Shown: positions 46,427 through 58,093 of the stretch, piece by piece
How positions within the stretch are numbered: position 1 is the first letter of the stretch
Layout of the letters: each line of letters starts with the position of its first letter
Source of the DNA: Henricia sp. BOLD:AAB3569
Lineage: Eukaryota; Echinodermata; Asteroidea; Spinulosida; Echinasteridae
Reading direction: 5' to 3'
Length of the DNA stretch: 64,000 bases
Assembly: GCA_037783545.1 (NCBI GenBank)
Contig: JBBELK010000461.1
Location: 806,001-870,000, forward strand
Made by a program: the position numbers and the translations under genes
The notes under the pieces: generated by a model
Told to the model about the DNA's origin: nothing
What the model saw: only the letters and a program-made list of their open reading frames with translations
Databases searched by the model: none

Positions 46427-48414
46427 TCAATACATGAGTCCCAACCCTACACTGTCTTTGCCGGAACCTTTGGTGGTCTTGTTCACCGTCTTCTTTCGCT
46501 TCAAGAGATCAGGCTCCTGAAGAAGATGCGCCAAGAAAACCAAGACGAGATTGAGGAGGAATAAGAAGAAGCTTGTTAAGACGAGCCAGTAGGAGAAGCT
46601 GAAGGAGACGGAGACGGTGCGGAAGCGGTTTGGTGGTGCCATGTCCTTCTGGGTCAAGACGTTGGTTGTGAGTTTGGATAGGTACAAGATGAGGTACAGG
46701 AGCCAAGATAGCAACGTGGCAATGGCTGGGGATTCAACAGCAAATAATTACATGTATTTAAAGTTCGTATAGTAGGATTTGCCTTCAACATTTCAATCAA
46801 CTCTTATTGACCAAAAACGGAAGGTAGAAGTGGTTCCAAACTGATTCCACCCGATTAATTTATTTATATATGTATTTATTGTTATTATTATTTTTTGAAA
46901 TAAAAATAGATATTTGAAGATGGACTTACATGAATACGTGTGCACACGAATTGTTTTTTACATGGGCGCCCTCATGTAAACACAACTAGGTCTCTGAATG
47001 CCGTAGCACTATAGCTCCGTTTGCCATTATAAAAGTTTTAAAAAAGAGAATCATGCATAAATATAGGACGGTAGCTTCGCACTATTTCCTGAAAGGATAG
47101 ATATATTTAATTCTATATAAGAAAAACAGCCCCAACATGGCCGACGTTGTGAAATGATGAATACCAACAGGCCCTTACCTCCCACGGCGTTCCACAAGTA
47201 CAATCCCATTGGTCCGTGGATGGTTTCTATGGGAACCGTCAGGGTATTGACCAATCCGAAGATTGTAGAGACGAGAGCGAAGGCGATAGCGATAAAGAGG
47301 AATATGAATACGACGATTGGGAACCCGATGCTGTAGACCTCAGGATGCTCCGCGAAAACTGCGGGATTAGATTGGATCCGGATTAAATGTGGATTAAACG
47401 TTGACTTTAAATGGGCAATGTGAACTAAAAATGAAATTATAATTAATAAAAGGCAGCTGTCAAAACTGCAGGATTAGATTAGATCCGGATTAAATGTGGA
47501 TTAAACGTTGACTTTAAGTGGGCAATGTGAACTAAAAAAGAAATTATAATCAACGAAAGGCAACTGTCGAAACTGCAGGAGTAGATGACAGGTAGGACCT
47601 ACAAAAAGAGTGAACAGCCATTTCAGAAAATATATTTAATTTCTCACAATTTCACAACCATTTCGCATGTTTCATAAATTCTCACCAAACCCACTCAAAC
47701 TTGTCTATAGTGCTCGCACAATGCACGTCATTACACCATGTGAACAGGTTTAAAGGCAACATTTTGATAGCTCGAATAGACCTTTATCACGGTGCGGCCA
47801 TCTTCCCTTTTCCCCTATTAAAATAAACGTAACAAAAACGAGGCTTGCCGAAATATTTATCAACATTATTTATTTTAGCCTATGTGATGGACCATCAGGT
47901 GTTGTTCTTAAAGGCACAGGCTCGTCAGCAAGTTATCTAATCAGGTAATCTGTCTTTAACAAAAACGATGATTATCTTCGCCAAACGAAGCAATTTCCGT
48001 CAATAGAAAATCCATGATATTGCAACTTTGCAACCCACTATTTTGTCGAGAACAAAACAAGTACATGTACGGACAGAGCTGGATTTTCATTGGAGTAAAT
48101 CCGAACCGAAACCAACCTTTATAGCACTGCCACTCCCTCCCGCCAAGGCCGTGATTGAACTTCTTGCATCCCCGGATGAGCCCGAAGTAATCGCGTCCGT
48201 AGAAGGCTCCCGGATCATCCGGATCAAACTGAATGGGATTATTGCCCAGATAATCCCGGAGTGGGAATGATGGATCCAGAAGGCCTGTCGTGTTCTTCTG
48301 GACGAGAGCATCCACCCAGTTGTTGGTTGAGATGGCTACTCCGGTGAAGATGAGAGCGAGGAAGGCGGAGAGGGATGCCAGGAAGTAATAAGTGGTCCGC
48401 CTCTTGATGAGCAT
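46427..48414 (-). CDS. Clarin-like four-transmembrane protein A
   Basis: Three exons, 48414-48117, 47358-47179 and 46725-46427, join in phase 1 at both introns and give 258 residues (vertebrate clarins about 230). Four membrane segments are visible: residues about 10-30 (FLASLSAFLALIF), the second exon (VVFIFLFIAIAFALVS), the exon 2/3 border (GLYLWN then LLSWLLYLILYL), and late exon 3 (SYWLVLTSFFLFLLNL). The first extracellular loop has NNWVDALVQ, an N-glycosylation site NTT and a GCKKF block comparable to the clarin cysteine region. HGPMGLYLWN corresponds to the GPLGLYLL motif of clarin-1. The C-terminus ends LGLMY, like the DLMY end of clarin-1. Clarins act in sensory hair cells and epithelia in vertebrates; the role here is unknown. 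Claudin/stargazin-type tetraspans are the alternative, but the C-terminal match favours clarin. Confidence 0.8.
47358..47580 (-). repeat. Tandem duplication spanning the clarin A intron 1 acceptor
   Basis: A unit of about 108 bp ('ggattagatt', 'atccggattaaatgtggatt', 'aacgttgactttaa') occurs twice from about 47360 and 47468, with a third start near 47575. On the coding strand each unit ends with the same pyrimidine-poor acceptor-like CTGCAG/CCGCAG next to exon 2, so decoy acceptors lie upstream of the true one at 47359. Confidence 0.75.
47775..47850. mobile_element. Single-ended MITE fragment, family F3
   Basis: Carries the terminus 'tagacctttatcacggtgcg' and 'ggccatcttcccttttcccc', as in the complete copies at 53964-54252 and 62864-63132. 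The other end is absent. Next to it, 47910-47935 is a stub of family F1. Confidence 0.6.
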
Positions 48415-49395
48415 GGTTCAGTGAGATGGGCCAAGAGCAATAAACAAATTCCTTTTTTCTGTGAAAAGGAAACCTTTGAGGGAATGGGGGAAAGGAACTG
48501 CGTTTACTGGTCGCCACTTATTCTCCTTAATCAATAACCACTATAAAAGGGCGTTAATTAAATTTAAAAAATTAAGGGAAATTAATGGTCTGTCATGTCC
48601 CATAAACTTTCCACACGACATTTCAGTGGATGGCATGAAAAGTGTTTCCTCACAATATCTGAACATTTTGTTATTCCTAGGGAGTATTTTTCCATCAAAT
48701 CTGCACTAACCGATACTTGATGAGTCATTTTAAAGAAAAAAATATGATCAACTTCTCAACTCTTACCAAAACTTCAACAGAAACAAATATGCAAAATGCA
48801 CGAGTACTTACCCAATGAAAATAGAAATGCCGTTCAATAATGGCTGCCTGCGGTGATTATGCTCCTTACACGCCAGGTGAATTTAGTGGAATTAATGTGC
48901 CTAGAAATCCCGGTGTTAAATTCAATCTTTTGGCCAGTCACACTGGCTTTCGGTTACAGTACAAAACAATGAAACATGCCTTTGTTTTATTCAGTAGAGT
49001 GAAAATTAAGAATTTTCCGTAAACAAGCGAGATAACTTGATATGGAAATGACAACGTCACAGCGTACAGACCGTGAGAATGTTAGCGAAAAAAGGTGAGT
49101 CAGTTTGTTAAAGTGTCACAGTTGACGAGGAATGTTTCGCGGTTGAGTGGACACAGGGTTATTGTGGCGTCCATAATGGCTCCGAGTCCATTGTGCTTTT
49201 GTACCGTGGATCGCTATACATGTTTTTATAGCAACTTGGTGAATATAGATTTCAGTGACACACAGAATGTGGCTCGCCATTCCATTCCATAGTGCAAGTG
49301 TTTCCGAGCCTATATTACCACCTATCATAGAAATCTGACTGAAGTTAGCTGGATGCTAAAATGTTCTTCAGTCAAAAAGCATATTTTCAGAGAAA
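48415..49395. other. Upstream region of clarin-like A
   Basis: No coding exon recognised. Positions 48680-48740 share 'tccatcaaatctgcac' type sequence with 23480-23530. The promoter of gene A should lie at its left edge, but no TATA box or other element could be identified with confidence. Confidence 0.35.
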
Positions 49396-49398
49396 TAC

Positions 49399-49610
49399 TT
49401 AAACAAATACTTGGGCACAGTTATAGATGACAATTTATCATGGTCAGGTTAACCTTGTAAATTGGTAATTTCTAAGGGCCAACAACGTCTTTACTTTTTA
49501 AGACAACTGAAATCCTTTAAAATTGATAGAACTATTAAAATGAGACTTTTTTATTCATCCGTCATTGAAAGTGTCATTATGTATAACTGCTGTGTCCTTT
49601 CACAAAACGA
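49399..49610 (+). pseudogene. LINE reverse-transcriptase fragment
   Basis: The frame at 49405-49445 reads KYLGTVIDDNLSW, a classic end-of-palm reverse-transcriptase motif of LINEs. After a frameshift and stop, 49462 onward reads QQRLYFLRQLKSF and SSVIESVIMYN, the thumb-region block that normally follows. Both ends are truncated. It lies between clarin-like genes A and B. Confidence 0.8.
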
Positions 49611-49639
49611 TATCAAATTACCTCCTATGACCAGATCAC

Positions 49640-49885
49640 ATTTGTTACGCCTCCATTTTTCCATGGGTATTAAAATTACTGTCAAAAATCCACTGCAGTT
49701 TAGTAACTGGCTAATAATTTTCTGGTCACATAAAGCAGTGCAGTCATTACACCACCTTCTTTGGTTTAACATCCAAATGGGGGATTGCAAATTCCCCGTT
49801 TTCTTCCTATAGTATTTTGGAAGGTTTTTTATATAATTTTATATAATTGTATAGGTTAGAACGAAATCCATTTTACTAGTGGAAC
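49640..49885. repeat. Dispersed repeat family R1, copy
   Basis: Shares 'gattgcaaatttcc' and 'gaaatccattttnc' blocks and the end motif 'cctttaaac' with copies at 52320-52480 (inverted), 58730-58870 (inverted) and 63700-63895. Probably a short DNA transposon whose ends read like tttaaaggagcgtgttcaga. Confidence 0.6.
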
Positions 49886-49895
49886 AATCGTTCCT

Positions 49896-51813
49896 TTAAA
49901 CAAACGAAGCAGTCGCAAATTGTGTCACGTCGTGCATTTCAATGTTATTGGCGCCGCCTGAGACGTCCATCTGCCTGCTGTTCCCCCGCGAGCCCTCTCG
50001 ACGCCAAATATATTTATGAGTTGCTGACAGTAGTTGCACATTCACGAAAGGAAAGAAGAAAGCACACTCTACGAACGCGAAGGATTCGCCCTTTGACATC
50101 GAGCTAGTCCGGAAGTTGTTGGGCGGGTCGGTATCCACCTCATTTAAAATATTCTCATCATCAAGACGCCAAGTGTATAGACCAAAGTACACGAACCAGG
50201 CTATGAAGATAGCAAGATCTGTAGAAGGGAGGAACAGTATATGTCTTGTAATTGGGGAGCGGTAAGGTAATCCGACCGTCTCAGCCATATTCAAGATGTC
50301 CCAATCATCTGGGATTAGGTGCAACGATAGCCATTTTATATTAGCCGACGCCGATGTGAACAACGGTGACACAACCAGAGGGGGTGCGTTTTCATTTGAA
50401 TATCACATAGCCTTTTTTCTTTCTTCTAAAAACGTTATTTACTGCACAATTTATTTTGTAATTGGGTCTTTCTACAAACATTCCTAACTTATTATGTGTC
50501 ACCATGACCACACCCATTATTTTCACTCCTGACCAGTCCTATACCGGATGTGGTTTCCCCCTAAGTTACGGCCGCCATGCAAAAGATCCATACAACACTG
50601 TTGGACTATAGGACCCACCTGCAATAAAGTTACTCCAAAGCATCCACTTTTTTGCATTGATGGTTTCAATGGGACCCGTGCAGATGATGATCAATCCAAG
50701 ATAAGCCGTAATGAGAACGCAGATGATGGCGACTACCATGAAGATGAAGACGCTGATTGGATATCCCATGCTGTATACGTCAGCATGTTCGGTATAAACT
50801 GACCAATGAGAATATAAAGAAGACAACGTGTTAGCTTATTAATAGCCTGCCTGTGAGAGCGAAGATGGCGGCAATTACCACGAAGATAAAGACGCTGATT
50901 GGATATCCCATGCTGTATACGTCAGCATGTTCGGTATAAACTGACCAATGAGAATATAAAGAAGACAACATGTTAGCTTATTAATAGCCTGCCTGTGAGA
51001 GCGAAGATGGCGGCAATTACCACGAAGATAAAGACGCTGATTGGATATCCCATGCTGTATACGTCAGCATGTTCGGTATAAACTGACCAATGAGAATATA
51101 AAGAAGACAACATGTTAGCTTATTAATAGCCTGCCTGTGAGAGCGAAGATGGCGGCAATTACCACGAAGATGAAGACGCTGATTGGATATCCCATGCTGT
51201 ATACGTCAGCATGTTCGGTAAAAACTGACCAATGAGAATATAAAGAAGACAACATGTTAGCTTATTAATAGCCTGCCTGTGAGAGCGAAGATGGCGGCAA
51301 TTACCACGAAGATGAAGACGCTGATTGGATATCCCATGCTGTATACGTCAGCATGCTCGGTATAAACTGACCAATGAAAACACATACTAAGACAAACTTC
51401 AGGCGTGGAGATATAAAACATATTACTGACTCTTTGCACCCTGAATTATGTTCACCAGGTGCAAAAGTTGCCGTTTATTTGGGGACCTATGGACCTTCAC
51501 ATAGCAGGATAAATTACAGGGTGATTGTGCTGGATTAATACTTACTCGAGAACGACACAGGATGACTTTGCCCATCACCACAGTTGAAGATCTTCTGCCC
51601 TTTAAAGATCCCAAATTGTATGTGTCCAGTAAATGGCGGGATATGTCCGTGTTTATTGGGAACGTCGGGGGCGTCTTCGTCCGTGAGGTTTTGCCCAAGT
51701 GCGATGGCTTCGATCCAACAGGACGTCGCGGCAGCAGTAATCAGGGTGCCGGCAGCAGTTAGGCTGAACACAACGACGCCCACTATGGCTATTATGTTTA
51801 AATGGCAGCTCAT
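49896..51813 (-). CDS. Clarin-like four-transmembrane protein B (diverged)
   Basis: Exons 51813-51546, 50798-50619 and 50218-49896 join in phase 1 at both introns and stay open for 256 residues. Exon 2 is 180 bp, as in genes A and C. The first half is close to gene C: NIIAIVGVVVFSL for the first helix, IALGQNLT, then PPFTGHIQFGIFKGQKIF, then YTEHADVYSMGYP. The second half is abnormal. The GPMGLYLWN motif is replaced by NAKKWMLWSN, the fourth membrane segment is weak (SFAFVECAFFF), and the end runs past ANNIEMHD to an altered tail instead of MMY. It may be a fast-evolving gene or an early-stage pseudogene that has kept its frame. The start at 51813 was chosen by alignment with gene C; an in-frame ATG exists upstream at 51885. 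Confidence 0.65.
50831..51385 (-). repeat. 142-bp tandem array of truncated clarin exon-2 copies
   Basis: Units start at 50831, 50973, 51115 and 51257, exactly 142 bp apart, in intron 1 of clarin-like B; the last unit diverges after about 51380. Each unit carries the exon 2 acceptor (TTGGTCAG) and the first part of exon 2 (YTEHADVYSMG, then IAAIFAL), then runs into GRLLIS and a stop with no GT donor. Confidence 0.9.
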
Positions 51814-51902
51814 TACCACGTCTTGTCTAAGTTGTCTTGCCAAGAAAAATGTACCAGTCGAAAGCCCGACTGTTACTGAACGCAATATCGGGTATGGTTC
51901 CT

Positions 51903-52012
51903 AATCACCACTGAAATCAAACAACCAAACTTTGGATGAGAGAAAAATCGTAAGGGCCTTGTGATTTTTCTCTCACCAAGTTTGATTATTTCATTTCAAT
52001 GGTGATCATAAA
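51903..52012. mobile_element. Foldback element upstream of clarin-like B
   Basis: 'aatcaccactgaaatcaaac' and 'atttcatttcaatggtgatc' are inverted, with 'gagagaaaaatc' and its inverse inside. Relatives near 27165-27205 and 29840-29940 share 'caccataccagat' or 'gaaatgaaacaac' pieces. Confidence 0.65.
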
Positions 52013-52061
52013 ATAGGTACCATACCAGATATTGCGTTCGTTTATATGCATATGGATATAC

Positions 52062-52480
52062 CATGTGCACAATTTTAGCCGACTTTAGCGGTAAAATTAT
52101 GTAATGTTTTCCTGAAAACCGACTGGACTTGGACACCCAGTCGTGGTCACGCATATCCACATACGCCCAAACGTAATGAAGATCTTTGAACCTCAGTAAA
52201 TTATTTACAGTATAGCATCAATGCGTATATTTACATTATCACAAAATACTGTGCAGTTTGCGCATGTTATTCAAAACAGCCATGTAATTAGACTTCGACC
52301 CTTGGTACAAAGAAGGTGTTCTGAATTTTCCAAAAATGGATTTCGTTTTAATCTGACAATCATATAAAATACCTCTCCAAATTACTATCCATGAGAAGAA
52401 AACAGGAAATTTGCAATTTCCCATTTGGATGTGAAAGCAAAAAGGTTGGTGTAATCACTGCATGTGCTATAATGGAACCG
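52062..52480. repeat. Upstream flank of clarin B, duplicated at clarin C
   Basis: Blocks such as 'gactggacttggacacccag' and 'atactgtgcagtttgcg', and then the R1 repeat (52320-52480), occur in the same order at 58094-58870 upstream of gene C. The duplication that made B and C therefore included about 0.4-0.8 kb of 5' flank. Confidence 0.7.
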
Positions 52481-53337
52481 GATAAATTAGTTTCCAAAAC
52501 ACCAGTGGTTTTTGGACGATATCCTAAAAAATATACGGAATTAGAACGCAAAATTTCAGAATGGTCATGAGAAAAATATGACAATTAATGATATGGTAGC
52601 AAAATATCAATATTCAATTCAGCCCGTATCGCAATAAAACATTATTTTTCTGCGAATTGGATTCCACATTCGTAGTAATTGGCAACGTATAGTGAAACCA
52701 AAAGCCTAATAACGTATTTGTAATCCTTTGAATGAAACGTTCTGCATATTCGTTTTTTTGAATGACGCAAAATGAAATCAAATGCTAGTTATTGCGAAAA
52801 TGAAACCGGGATATATACGTCATTCTCAAATTTGGCGCGAAATTGAATTTATGTTTTACAAATTTAAATGCGCATTTTTCAAAATTGTCCGGGAAAACCT
52901 ATATTACACGGGGGAAACATCAAATCGTGTGGTGTTTGTTACCATTGCTATATATAAACACTTTTAGTCGGGTTTTTCTTGTCAATGTATCAAGTAAAAT
53001 TATGTGGCATGCACTGCAAATGATGAACTGGGCTTTAAATAAATAAAAATCGACCCATGTTATAGGGGCGGCCTACATGTTCCGATCGGATGAAATACCA
53101 TTTTGCTTGAAATTGCTTAACAAACTATAGTTACAACAACGTTAGCTTCCAACGCTCGTTTCGGTCTCAAGAAATTAAATGAATAAAAGTGTCTCATCAT
53201 AAAATTTAAAGTGGATGTTCGGGATGCTTTCATCCAACAAAATCCTGTAAATGGTTTTAGTGATTGGTTTAGTGAAATGAAAATTAACACTATAAACCAG
53301 ACGAAGCTCATACTACTGCAACAAGCAAAATGACTAT
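52481..53337. other. Intergenic stretch, nothing recognised
   Basis: AT-rich sequence between the duplicated flank and the next hairpin. Short frames only; no conserved motif, repeat border or splice-bounded exon could be supported. Confidence 0.4.
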
Positions 53338-53472
53338 GGGCGTGTTTGTTTCGGACGAATCCGCCGATCCCGAGATCTGCGCAGATGGTTCAGCTTGATC
53401 CAACTATATGCATAGCGCTGAACCATCTGCGCAGATCGGGGTCGGCGGATTCGTCCGAAACAAACACGCCCG
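53338..53472. mobile_element. Foldback MITE
   Basis: Arms 'gggcgtgtttgtttcggacg' and 'cgtccgaaacaaacacgccc' continue through 'gatctgcgcagatggttcag' and its inverse around a centre near 53405. Near-perfect hairpin. Confidence 0.85.
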
Positions 53473-53963
53473 AAGTGATCAAAGCGTTTCACGTTCACGT
53501 TTTACGTTCATCTAAACCTCCCTATTCTAGACAATAGGGAGTTTTCGATTTGGACGACGGATGATTCTACGACGGATGAATTGCAATTTCAAGTCATCTG
53601 CGCATGCGTCGACTTTGCCATGTCGTCGTCGTCCGATTTCTAGGACTGTAGTTGGGGTAAATCAACGTCGTGGTGACAACGGCAACGTTTAGTTAACATT
53701 TGACCTTCAACAACACATTTTTTGATCACATGACCGATCACAAGTCGTCGTGAAAAACGAAATGGATTCAAAGTAGGACGGGAAGTTTTGTGCAACGACG
53801 TGGTCGTGGACAGATTTTTCACCGTCGTGTTTCTCTCCGTCGTCCAATCGAAAGCTCCGTATTATATGGTGACGACATTAAATTACAACAATTTTATTAT
53901 CATATACACAACAAAATATATGTTCAGTAAACCACTGGTATACATTTTTGATTCATCAAACTA

Positions 53964-54252
53964 ATAGACCTTTATCACGGTGCGTCCATCTTTGTCTTGT
54001 TCCCCATAGTAGGCCTATACGTGTCGGGTACGATCAGTGCAGTGCGAAGGTACAGTAATCCGCTACCGCGCGTACGTTAGCGCGTGTAATCTCCCGTTGA
54101 GAATCACTGTCCGCGCTCATGATCGCGCAACGCCTGTGCACAATGAACAATTTCAAAACGGTAGCAAACTATATTTTCTGCAAGCCTCGCTTTGGTTACG
54201 TTAATTTTAATAGCAGAAAAGGGAAGATGGCCGCACCGTGCTAAAGGTCTAT
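53964..54252. mobile_element. MITE family F3, complete copy
   Basis: The left end 'atagacctttatcacggtgc' and the right end 'gcaccgtgctaaaggtctat' are inverted. Interior blocks such as 'gagaatcactgtccgcgctc' recur in the BRD8-intron copy at 62864-63132. Confidence 0.85.
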
Positions 54253-54674
54253 TGGCAGGGTTCGTTGCAATAATAGCTTCGTTCGTCGAACAGATCGCGT
54301 CATTTGGCGAAGCAAATCTGTATAAATGTGTCCAGTCTCTTGGCCATCGACGACGACATTTGACAGCTTATTTCGATCTCGTCAGCGTTTGCTTATTATA
54401 TTGGTGAACGACACGGCTTTTCGTTCGATTTTCGTTTGATCTTCGTTCGATCCTCGTTATTAAGTAGGACGTGTACGCAAACTTCATTAACTAGCGATTA
54501 TTCATCTTTGTCGAACGAAGCGATTTCTTCAACGGGGTCTATATTAACTGGAAATCGGGAAATGTTTAAAAAAAAATTTAAAATTACAATATCTGCATGC
54601 CTTAAGCGGACAACTCATTTAAAGTCGCAACTTCAACTATAAATCGTGAAAATGACTTCCAAGTTTCCCAAAAA

Positions 54675-57663
54675 CTAGTACATCATTTCGTCCATTCCAA
54701 TGTTATTGGCGCCTTTGGCCGAGAGGTCAAGCTGCCGAGTCTCCCGCAACAAAAAGTCTGGATCCCGAAGCCGTTGGGCCAGCAGCACTAGGAGCAGGTT
54801 GACGAGAAAAAGCCCGGAGCTCCCCACCACGAACCAGTAGGAGTAGCCCAGAGACACCGAGCTGGTCCGGAAGTTCCAAGGAGGATCGATATCAACGTGA
54901 TTCAAGACATTCTTCTTAAGATTAGTCAGGTAGAGCACGAGGTAAACGACCCACGCGATAAGGCTCGCAACAGCTGCAAGGGAAGGACAATAAACATGTT
55001 TCACTTCGCATGTTTTGGGAGAACGAGTGGTGAGGCATTACAGCAAATGCCATATTGTTAAAGGGGGGGGGGGGGGGCGAAATTACAGCACTACTTGTAG
55101 TGCAGCACACATCGAGATGACCAGACTATTTTTGTTGCTATGTGGTGTACGCGGCAGGTTTGAAATACATAATTAACACCGGGATCACAGTAAAACAGAA
55201 TGGCATAAAGCAACCGGAAGTTGGTCGCTCAAAATTAACTGGCGTGCACCACGTAGCAACAATGGTTTGGGGTTTTCTAAGCTGCCCCTCCGTTGAAAGT
55301 AAACAATTCGGGGCGCCGCCATAGATCAAAGGCTACACACAAAATGGCTAATTTACGGCTATGGTCGCCGGTGAAACGGGTCTATATGCCTTACCTCCAA
55401 CTCCGTTCCACAAGTACAACCCCATTGGTCCATTGATGGTTTCTATGGGAACCGTCAGGGTGTTGATCAATCCGAAGACTGTTGAGATGAGAGCAAAGAT
55501 GGCGGCGATTGCCATTAAGACGAAGACGCTGATTGGGTATCCGATGCTGTATACGTCAGGATGCTCGGTATAAACTGACCAATGAGAGTACAAAATACGA
55601 GAAAATGTTAGCCAATAATTGATAACTTGTCTCCACATTACAAAAGCAAAGGGCCAGGGCCGCGATTTTCGTGTGATTTCAAAAAAAAAAAGAATAAAAA
55701 GATTTGTTTTTCAATGGTCAGTATGTTTCACATGGTAAAAATTAAGCATAAGTCTTTGTAGAAATTTTGGTAACTAGTACTCGCGGTTACTCGAGTAATC
55801 ACAAGTATTTTCCCTGCCGCGAGTAGGCCTACTCATCATACAAGTCGTAACATTCAATAGTCATTACATCGTCACCACTAAATCCTTCCGTACGACCGAA
55901 AAGTTGCGACAGCGCCCTCTTTTGATTCATGCCGAAATTAAAATGGCGGCGTCCATTTCTCTATTTTACGCACATCGTACATCAAAGACGTCTAGCTAGG
56001 CCCCCCAATATATCCCCAACTACTGAGCACTGACGTGATCTGGTCAACATTAGAGCCAGACTCGGACAAAGGTTATTTTAAAAGTTGGTCAGTAGTGCAT
56101 GAGAATGGCCTTGTTAAAAGTCTTACATCTCATAGTCATAAACATAAGGCCAAACAAAATAAATGGTGCGTTTACGGTAACGGCCTAAACAAAATCCAAG
56201 TAGGTAGGTAGGAAAATAATTTTATTTTGTCATTTTTTTTTTACATTTCAGTTCATGCATTTGCGTGTTGTTTTGCAATGTTTGAAACTCACTATTAACA
56301 CTATTAATCATGTTTATGTACAAGTTTAGAAAATGTTATGTTCGTTGGAAATTATATTGGAAATTGTGCTCATTTCAACTTGAAAATTGGCAATAAAAAG
56401 TTTGAGGTCGGCAATTTGGCCTACAAAATTCCAGGTAGGTCGGGTTACCGTAAACACACCATTTATTTTATTTGGCCTAATAAAGACTGTACCGTTGAGA
56501 CAACTCGACTCCTGACAAGTCGACCGTTGAGATACTTGTCTGTTGAGTCAACTTGTCCATTGAGACAACTCGACTCCTAAAAATAAATCATACAACACTA
56601 AGTGGGGTACCGTGGCCGAGTGGTTTGGGTCATTGACCCGCAATCATAGGTGAAAACTTGGGGTTGCGGGTTCGAATCCGGCTGCGGTACCTGTCCTGTG
56701 GTGCCCTTGGACTTGGTATTAACGCACTCTAAAGATCCAAAGAGCAAGGGGATTCCCCGGTGTCTCTGGCCACTTTTAATTATAATTCTTCATGGGTTTC
56801 CTCTAAATTCCTCACGCTTGCGAGTGACAGTGCAATGAGCACTATTGAGGAATCCTTGGCTTGGTATGACTACCAGAAAGTAATAATAATAATAATGAGC
56901 ATGTTTTATCAGGTAAAAATATGGCCAAAAGAAAGTTGAAAAATTCGGCGTGAAATCGTCAGAGGGAGCTTGTGACCATGCCCTATATAGCACCGCTGTG
57001 CTGCTACCGGTGCGCCAACAAGTTAGGCCTTCCAGGAAACCGGGATTTAAAAAAAAAAATGTCAGTGCACCAGTAATCAGTCATTTAAACAGCAAATATC
57101 GCATGCGACGCTCGGTGCATTCTTATTGTGATGACAAGAGTAGGCCTACAAATAAGCCGGGCATGGTAATTGATAGCAAGTCGCCATACACAATCACCAT
57201 GTTCGTAACATGTGCTAAAATAATCGGTGGGCTATATTAGCAAATGGGTATGTAGAGTAAGAAGAGTGCCTTGAGATGGGACTACTCTGTGCTAAAGTAG
57301 CAATTTTCAGGGGTGGAGATCAATTTCTCCGAAGACTAAAATAAGGAAAACCGCATAATAAGGATGTTGAATAAAATACTCACTTGAGAATGACACAGGA
57401 TCACGTTCCTGGTAAGCATAGTTGAAAATCTTCTGCCCCTTAAACAGCCCAAACTGTATGTATCCAGTGAATGGCGGGACACTTCCGTCGTCTACATGTA
57501 CAGGAGCATCAGTAGAATTAGTGACTGTTTTGGTGAGATTTTGCCGAAGTGCGACGGCGTTTACCCATTGTGTTGTCGCGGCAGATGCAGCCAGAATACC
57601 AACAGCGGCTAGGGAACACACAAAGATGAGAGCAAGGGGAACCTTGACGCGACCAGTTGCCAT
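54675..57663 (-). CDS. Clarin-like four-transmembrane protein C
   Basis: Exons 57663-57384, 55574-55395 and 54973-54675 join in phase 1 twice and give 252 residues. Exons 2 (180 bp) and 3 (299 bp) have exactly the lengths seen in gene A, showing common descent. The four helices are visible: LALIFVCSLAAVGIL, ISVFVLMAIAAIFALIS, LIAWVVYLVLYL and YWFVVGSSGLFLVNLL. The first loop has potential N-glycosylation sites (NLT, NST) and PPFTGYIQFGLFKG, comparable to the YGLFHG block of clarin-1. NGPMGLYLWNGVGG precedes TM3. The C-terminus ends MDEMMY, like the LMY/ILY ends of vertebrate clarins. Upstream, it shares its 5' flank with gene B. Its first intron also holds short unexplained frames near 56340-56580 and a SINE at 56606-56896. 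Function is inferred only from family membership: a small membrane protein of sensory or epithelial cells. Confidence 0.82.
56606..56896 (+). mobile_element. SINE with class II tRNA-like head and AAT tail
   Basis: Positions 56606-56691 form an 86-nt tRNA-like head with paired ends GGTACCG/CGGTACC, an A-box-like gtggccgagtgg and a B box gggttcgaatcc. The body ('gtgcccttggacttggtatt', 'gacagtgcaatgagcacta') and an (AAT)n tail follow. The body matches at least five other copies in the window, so this is a mobile SINE rather than a tRNA gene. It lies in clarin C intron 1, on the opposite strand. Confidence 0.85.
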
Positions 57664-57784
57664 GTCGTTGTTTCTTGATGTTCCTTGTCAAGTTCTCTAG
57701 TCTTGCCGAGAAAAATGTGCCAGCCGCAGACCAGAATTTTACACTTTTACCAAATTGAGACTGCTGTTGTTAAAGGAAAGAACC

Positions 57785-58093
57785 GGGCGCTTCCATTTTC
57801 CACACTGAGTTACAAAATGACACTAAAAATGAGTGGCCTGACGTTTTGACCCAAGCAGGGTATTCTTCAAAGTCATTCAATTACAAAATGCATGGAATAA
57901 ACTAAGTTTGTCTTTGCTTCGGTGCTATGTTACAAGTATCCGATCCTGAGCTGTATTTGTCTTGTACCATTCACTGAAACTTAACAGCACTAACACATCG
58001 TGTTCGATATTGCAGTATCAGCAGCCTTGTTGATACAATTGTAACCACGTCTATATAACCACATGTACATGTTACAATAGGTGCATTCCACGG
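57785..58093. other. Divergent intergenic region between clarin C and BRD8
   Basis: Promoter functions for both genes are expected across 57.7-59.1 kb. No core promoter element could be named. Nothing else was recognised in this part. Confidence 0.35.

Noticed and set aside
56606-56691. A tRNA gene (class II, Leu/Ser-like)
   Set aside because: The ends pair, but the anticodon arm does not close convincingly, and the SINE body and AAT tail follow directly, as in other copies.
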